A stretch of 9,717 nucleotides of DNA, from the NCBI GenBank assembly GCA_038237895.1, contig JBBRYE010000132.1, positions 1 through 9,717 of the forward strand, read 5' to 3'. A program made the position numbers and the translations under genes. Of this stretch, positions 6,254 through 9,717 are shown piece by piece; position 1 is the stretch's first letter, and every line of letters begins with the position of its first letter. The notes beneath the pieces were generated by a model. It was not told the DNA's origin. It made no database searches and was given only the letters and a program-made list of their open reading frames with translations. The DNA comes from Pseudopedobacter sp038237895. Its GTDB lineage: Bacteria > Bacteroidota > Bacteroidia > Sphingobacteriales > Sphingobacteriaceae.

Positions 6254-7709
6254 TATGAAAACTTATAAAGTATTATTAGTTGATGATGATGAGGATGATT
6301 ATATCTTAACAAAAGATATTTTTAATGCAATCCCAAAGAGGGAAAATTATAAACTAAGCTGGATAAATAATTACGAGGAGGCAATTAACGCCATGTTAAA
6401 AAGCCACTATGATATTTATTTGGTAGACTATAGATTAGGAAAATACACCGGTATAGATTTATTAAATGAAGCGATAAAATCTAATGTAGATGAACCTATC
6501 ATTATTTTAACAGGCAAAGGAGATTCTAAGGTAGATGAAGAAGCATTAGAAATTGGTGCGGCAGATTATCTGATAAAAGATAAAATTGACCCCTTTACTA
6601 TTGAAAGATCAATTAGATACGCAGTTAAACACAAATCATCATTAAAAGCATTAAGAGATAGCGAAAAAAAGTTCAGGATAATTTTTGAAAGATCTAAAGA
6701 ACCATTTCTAATTATCGATTCTTTGGGTACAATTAGAGATATCAATAGCGCAGGTTTAACATTTTTTGGTTATACCAAAGAAGAAATGTTAACTATTAAC
6801 TCTAACAATCTATTTAGGAATACCCATGACGGAATTAGATTTGCAGAAATTATGGACATTAAAGGTGCTGTTAATGATTTTGAAACTGAATTAAAAAGTG
6901 ATAATAACTCATTTAGAAAAGTTTCTATTTCTGCATTTTTGCAAATAGACCAACATGCCACAGAAGAATTATATTACTGTATCATACATGATATTACCGA
7001 TTTAAAGAAAATAGAAACAGAATATATAAATGCCGAAAAAGCGGCTTTAATAGAGCGAGTAGCAAAAAGCTTAGCTAATGAAATTACAAACCCATTATCT
7101 AATATTAATTTATCTATAGAACAATTAAAGCTAGAAATTAAACCAAATGAAGAAGGGGCAAAGGTTTATGTTGATATTATCCAAAATAATTTTGAGCGTA
7201 TTAACCTCCTCATTTCAGATTTTATAAATTCTACTCAATCTATAGATTTAAACATACAACCAAGATCTTTAAATATTCTTTTGGATGAGAGTTTAGAGCA
7301 GTTAGAAACTGAACTAAAACAACACAATATCACCTTAAATAAAAATTATAATCAAACAGATTTTTTTGTTGATGTTGATTATGATAAAATGGTAAATACT
7401 TTTTACCATATCATACAAAACGCAATAGACGCAAAAGCTTCTGAAATAAATATCAATGTGGTTTTAGAAAATGAATCTGCAATTATATCTGTTAATGATA
7501 ATGGAGAAGGAATTGATGTCCAAAATCAGGAAAAAATATTTGAACCTTTCTTTACAACAAAACAAAAAAATGTGGGTTTAGGTCTCACCAACGCTCAAAA
7601 AAACATCTTAAATCATAGTGGTAAATTATTATTAGACTTTTCTAATAAAGAAGGCTCTACCTTTAAGATAGTTTTGCCAGTTAGTATTCCATCAACTTTA
7701 TGGGATTAA
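6246..7709 (+). CDS. REC-PAS-histidine kinase-like protein with Asn at the phospho-acceptor position (predicted pseudokinase)
   Basis: This 487-residue protein has no membrane segment and is probably cytoplasmic. The receiver (about 5-125) has D13-D14-D15, phospho-acceptor D61, T89 and K111, followed by Asp instead of the usual Pro. A PAS domain (about 132-258) ends in the PAC-like IIHDITDLKK. The dimerisation helix has LANEITNPLSNI where NtrB-class kinases have an A-H-E-[IV]-R-N-P-L motif: the codon at 7077-7079 is AAT, so residue 278 is Asn, not His. E279 and N282 (the +1 and +4 positions used in phosphatase chemistry) are kept. The ATPase domain looks functional: N392 in IIQNAIDA, D418-NGEGID, IFEPFFTTK, and a G-x-G in VGLGL. 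It cannot autophosphorylate in the normal way; phosphatase, scaffold or phosphate-sink roles are open. The ATG at 6246 overlaps the previous stop by 8 nt (ATGGCTAA); an ATG at 6255 is also possible. Confidence 0.9.
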   Translation: MANMKTYKVLLVDDDEDDYILTKDIFNAIPKRENYKLSWINNYEEAINAMLKSHYDIYLVDYRLGKYTGIDLLNEAIKSNVDEPIIILTGKGDSKVDEEALEIGAADYLIKDKIDPFTIERSIRYAVKHKSSLKALRDSEKKFRIIFERSKEPFLIIDSLGTIRDINSAGLTFFGYTKEEMLTINSNNLFRNTHDGIRFAEIMDIKGAVNDFETELKSDNNSFRKVSISAFLQIDQHATEELYYCIIHDITDLKKIETEYINAEKAALIERVAKSLANEITNPLSNINLSIEQLKLEIKPNEEGAKVYVDIIQNNFERINLLISDFINSTQSIDLNIQPRSLNILLDESLEQLETELKQHNITLNKNYNQTDFFVDVDYDKMVNTFYHIIQNAIDAKASEININVVLENESAIISVNDNGEGIDVQNQEKIFEPFFTTKQKNVGLGLTNAQKNILNHSGKLLLDFSNKEGSTFKIVLPVSIPSTLWD

Positions 7710-7749
7710 ACAAAAATTTATTTAAACTATTAATATTGAGAAATAAAAA

Positions 7750-7757
7750 TAACTTTG
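7750..7757 (+). promoter_or_regulatory. Bacteroidota -7 promoter element for the outer-membrane protein gene
   Basis: TAACTTTG is a perfect match to TAnnTTTG, the -7 element of the Bacteroidota primary sigma factor. It lies 17 nt before the ATG at 7775, implying a short leader of roughly 12 nt. A TTG at 7736-7738 is too close to be the -33 element, and none is clear at about 19 nt, so the promoter is only half supported. It would let the gene be expressed independently of the signalling operon. Confidence 0.45.
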
Positions 7758-7774
7758 TGTTAAAATTTAATCTA

Positions 7775-8731
7775 ATGAATAAAGTATTTCAATTAATTAC
7801 TATTGGCTTATTAGCCTCAACAGTTGCAATTGCACAAGAAATGCCCTCTAGAACTAAAACTTTTGGTGGCCGTGATCAGTACAAAACGTTTTCTATTGGT
7901 GTTAGTGCAGGTGTATTAACTCCGGTTGTTTTAACTGGTGGTTCTAATGATTATACCAACTGGGATGCCAACTTCGGCTATGGTGTTTCTTTAAGAAAAC
8001 AATTAGGTCATGTTTTTGGTTTGCAAGCAAATTTATTATTTGGAGATGTAGAAGGAAATAATAGCGACGCTCCAGGTCAGGCATTAAACGGTTATAAATC
8101 ATTTAAAACCAAAATCGCTTATGCAACTAACTTATCTGGTGTTTTCAATTTAGCTTCAATCAATTTTCTTAAAAGAGAAAATGTAATCAACTTTACCGCA
8201 ACAGCGGGTTTTGGTTTAATTGCTTATGCTCCAAGTTATGTAAATGCAGCCAATGCAACAATTGATTGGAAAGGGAAAGCAACTGGCGGAAACGATTATA
8301 TTAAAGAGGCTTACATTCCAGTTGGAGTTGGTGCAAAATTCAAACTTTCTGATTGTATGAATATCAATTTCAACTATTTAATGAATTATATTGATAGTGA
8401 TAATTTTGACGCTAAATATGCTAAACCTAACTCTAAAGATGTGTTTTCTTACTCATCAGTTGGTTTAGAATTTGCTTTAGGAGCTAAGTCTAAACCAGAT
8501 TTAACTTGGACAAATCCAATCTCTACATTGTATGATGAATTAAAAGATAGTACTTTAAGAGGAGACGTTCAAAAACTGAAAGTTAGAACCACTAAAGTAG
8601 AAGGCGATATTCAAGACATGAAAAAAGATAGTGATGGAGATGGTGTTGCAGATCATTTTGACAAATGTCCAAACACACCCGCGGGTAAAAAGGTTGATGG
8701 CGCAGGTTGTCCAGTTTTTATTAAAGAATAA
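7775..8731 (+). CDS. Outer-membrane beta-barrel protein with C-terminal TSP3 repeat, lacking an OmpA domain
   Basis: This 318-residue protein begins MNKVFQLITIGLLASTVAIA with a signal-peptidase I site after A20 (AIA-QE). The ATG at 7775 is chosen because the in-frame ATG at 7700 would place 25 residues overlapping the previous gene before the signal peptide. Residues about 35-245 show alternating amphipathic, Gly- and aromatic-rich strands (SIGVSAGVLTPVV, FGYGVSLRKQLG, GLQANLLFGDV, VINFTATAGFGLIAYAP, SSVGLEFALGA), fitting an eight-strand OmpA-like barrel. A short charged helix (about 251-284) leads to a thrombospondin type-3 motif, DSDGDGVADHFDKCPNTPAG, from residue 285, a calcium-binding loop. 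Related Bacteroidota OmpA-type proteins normally continue into a peptidoglycan-binding OmpA domain after this motif; here the protein stops at CPVFIKE, followed closely by a terminator. Structural or adhesion roles are possible. Confidence 0.88.
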   Translation: MNKVFQLITIGLLASTVAIAQEMPSRTKTFGGRDQYKTFSIGVSAGVLTPVVLTGGSNDYTNWDANFGYGVSLRKQLGHVFGLQANLLFGDVEGNNSDAPGQALNGYKSFKTKIAYATNLSGVFNLASINFLKRENVINFTATAGFGLIAYAPSYVNAANATIDWKGKATGGNDYIKEAYIPVGVGAKFKLSDCMNINFNYLMNYIDSDNFDAKYAKPNSKDVFSYSSVGLEFALGAKSKPDLTWTNPISTLYDELKDSTLRGDVQKLKVRTTKVEGDIQDMKKDSDGDGVADHFDKCPNTPAGKKVDGAGCPVFIKE

Positions 8732-8754
8732 TCTTTCATCTTATTTTATATTTT

Positions 8755-8790
8755 AAGCCTTGCCCCAAAAGCAAGGCTTTTTTTATTTTT
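8755..8790 (+). terminator. Intrinsic terminator after the outer-membrane protein gene
   Basis: AAGCCTTGC (8755-8763) pairs perfectly with GCAAGGCTT (8771-8779) across a seven-base loop, and a T-rich tract (interrupted by one A) follows directly. It lies 23 nt after the stop codon at 8731 and should close that transcript, separating it from the VWA gene. Confidence 0.9.
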
Positions 8791-8879
8791 CATTTTCGAG
8801 TTTTTAATTTTAAAATAATTTGTCTTTTAAAAATGACAAGCATATAACCTAAAAATATCCCTTTAAACATGCAAACTTT

Positions 8880-8887
8880 TAACTTTA
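8880..8887 (+). promoter_or_regulatory. Possible -7 element for the VWA gene
   Basis: TAACTTTA matches seven of eight positions of TAnnTTTG and sits 31 nt before the ATG at 8919, after the terminator, where a promoter is required. No clear -33 element is seen. Confidence 0.3.
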
Positions 8888-8900
8888 TATAAACGTTAGT

Positions 8901-8910
8901 AAAGGAGAAA
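8901..8910 (+). promoter_or_regulatory. Shine-Dalgarno-like ribosome binding site for the VWA gene
   Basis: AAAGGAGAAA contains GGAG 11 nt before the ATG at 8919. It is unusual in this window, where the other starts rely on A-rich leaders, and it supports the chosen start. Confidence 0.5.
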
Positions 8911-8918
8911 TATAGCAG

Positions 8919-9717
8919 ATGCGAGGTTACGGTTTTTCAAAATTTATTCCCAAACAACTACCTAACGGCGGGTTTGATGAGCTACTAAAATTGTTTTTAG
9001 AGCTCTTAAATTATACCGCTGGGGATGCCAATGAAGCTTTATCATGGATGAATGAGCTGGATAAACAACATAACATCACCAAAGATGATTATGGAATGGG
9101 CGATTTTATTCAAGATTTAAAAGACAAAGGTTATTTAAGTGGCGATGATCCAAAAGGGGGGTTCAATATTACCGCTAAAACAGAGCAAACGATACGTAAA
9201 TCTGCATTAGAAGAGATTTTCGGAAAGCTTAAAAAATCAGGAAAAGGAAATCACTCTACACCAAAAAGCGGCACCGGAGAAGAAAAAAATGCTGATAGAA
9301 GAGAATATCAATTTGGTGATAGTTCAGATCAAATAGATATGACAGCTTCTATCCAAAATGCCCAAATAAATAACGGCATTGGCGATTTTATGATGACCGA
9401 ACGTGATCTAGAAGTAGAGGAACGTGATTTTAAAACCCTTACCTCTACCGTTTTAATGATTGATATCTCTCATTCCATGATTCTTTATGGCGAGGATAGA
9501 ATTACACCTGCTAAAAAAGTGGCTATGGCTTTAGCCGAGTTAATCAGCACAAAATACCCAAAAGACACTTTAGATATTGTTGTTTTTGGTAATGATGCTT
9601 GGCCAATAACTGTAAAAGATTTACCATATCTACAAGTTGGGCCTTACCACACCAATACTTATGCGGGTTTAGAATTGGCAGCAGATATTTTGCGAAGAAG
9701 AAAAACCCATAACAAAC
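8919..9717 (+). CDS. VWA-domain protein with MIDAS motif (partial, runs off the right edge)
   Basis: 266 complete codons are visible, beginning MRGYGFSKFIPKQLPNGGFD, and the frame is open to the window edge. The N-terminal part (about 1-100) looks helical. It is followed by a polar, Lys/Gly/Ser/Glu-rich linker (about 107-135) and then a von Willebrand factor A domain from about residue 175. Its strand VLMIDISHSM carries the metal-ion-dependent adhesion site D182-x-S184-x-S186; the segment VVFGNDA and the loop HTNTYAGLELA hold the further MIDAS positions (the Thr and probably the Asp). There is no signal peptide, so it should be cytoplasmic. Such proteins commonly partner a MoxR- or ChlI-type AAA+ ATPase in chelatase-like or chaperone complexes; that partner, if present, lies outside the window. 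The gene has its own leader after the terminator. The exact family and role are unknown. Confidence 0.88.
   Translation, partial: MRGYGFSKFIPKQLPNGGFDELLKLFLELLNYTAGDANEALSWMNELDKQHNITKDDYGMGDFIQDLKDKGYLSGDDPKGGFNITAKTEQTIRKSALEEIFGKLKKSGKGNHSTPKSGTGEEKNADRREYQFGDSSDQIDMTASIQNAQINNGIGDFMMTERDLEVEERDFKTLTSTVLMIDISHSMILYGEDRITPAKKVAMALAELISTKYPKDTLDIVVFGNDAWPITVKDLPYLQVGPYHTNTYAGLELAADILRRRKTHNK

Noticed and set aside
7700..7774. Upstream in-frame ATG that would add 25 residues to the outer-membrane protein
   Set aside because: It would bury the signal peptide internally and overlap the previous stop; the ATG at 7775 gives a normal signal peptide and follows a -7 element.
8820..8839. TTGTC-N10-GACAA imperfect palindrome between the terminator and the VWA gene
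   Set aside because: The arms are only five bases, the inner part is AT-rich with mismatches, and it is not at an obvious promoter position; chance is a sufficient explanation.
1..9717. tRNA, rRNA, CRISPR arrays, insertion sequences, toxin-antitoxin or phage-defence genes
   Set aside because: No cloverleaf-like sequence, spaced repeats, transposase frame or terminal inverted repeats were seen; all long forward frames are accounted for by the listed genes, and the largest gap between genes is under 200 nt.

Overview
The window is AT-rich and reads like a chromosome segment of a Bacteroidota bacterium, most likely a Sphingobacteriaceae (Pedobacter-like) member. The grounds are an A-rich start context with few Shine-Dalgarno motifs, a perfect TAnnTTTG -7 promoter element before one gene, and a periplasm-facing beta-barrel protein with a thrombospondin type-3 calcium repeat. 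The multi-PAS kinase paired with Rcp1-like receivers also fits that phylum. The family assignments come from motifs read by eye; no database search was possible.

Layout. (1) Positions 1-129, minus strand: the signal-peptide end of an exported protein that runs off the left edge. (2) 259-1462, plus: a two-gene acyl-CoA unit, a stand-alone B12-binding small subunit of a methylmalonyl-CoA-type mutase followed 10 nt later by an enoyl-CoA hydratase. (3) 1597-7709, plus: a compact signalling operon of four genes with junctions of 8, 5 and -8 nt. It encodes an NtrC-type sigma-54 activator, a membrane-bound three-PAS histidine kinase, a stand-alone receiver, and a REC-PAS-kinase-like protein. A strong TGAT-N4-ATCA dyad lies just before the first gene. 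(4) 7775-8731, plus: an outer-membrane beta-barrel protein that keeps the calcium-binding repeat but has no OmpA peptidoglycan-binding domain, closed by a clear intrinsic terminator. (5) 8919 to the right edge, plus: a VWA-domain protein with a MIDAS motif, truncated by the window.

How the genes may work together. The signalling operon has three receiver domains but only one intact phospho-accepting histidine (H717 of the membrane kinase). The fourth protein has Asn where the histidine should be, while its ATP-binding boxes and the E-x-x-N phosphatase-type motif look intact. The simplest model is a branched system: the membrane kinase feeds a sigma-54 activator, a diffusible receiver and a pseudokinase that may act as phosphatase, scaffold or sink. 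This model is inference. The outer-membrane gene directly downstream has its own promoter-like element and may be unrelated or a target.
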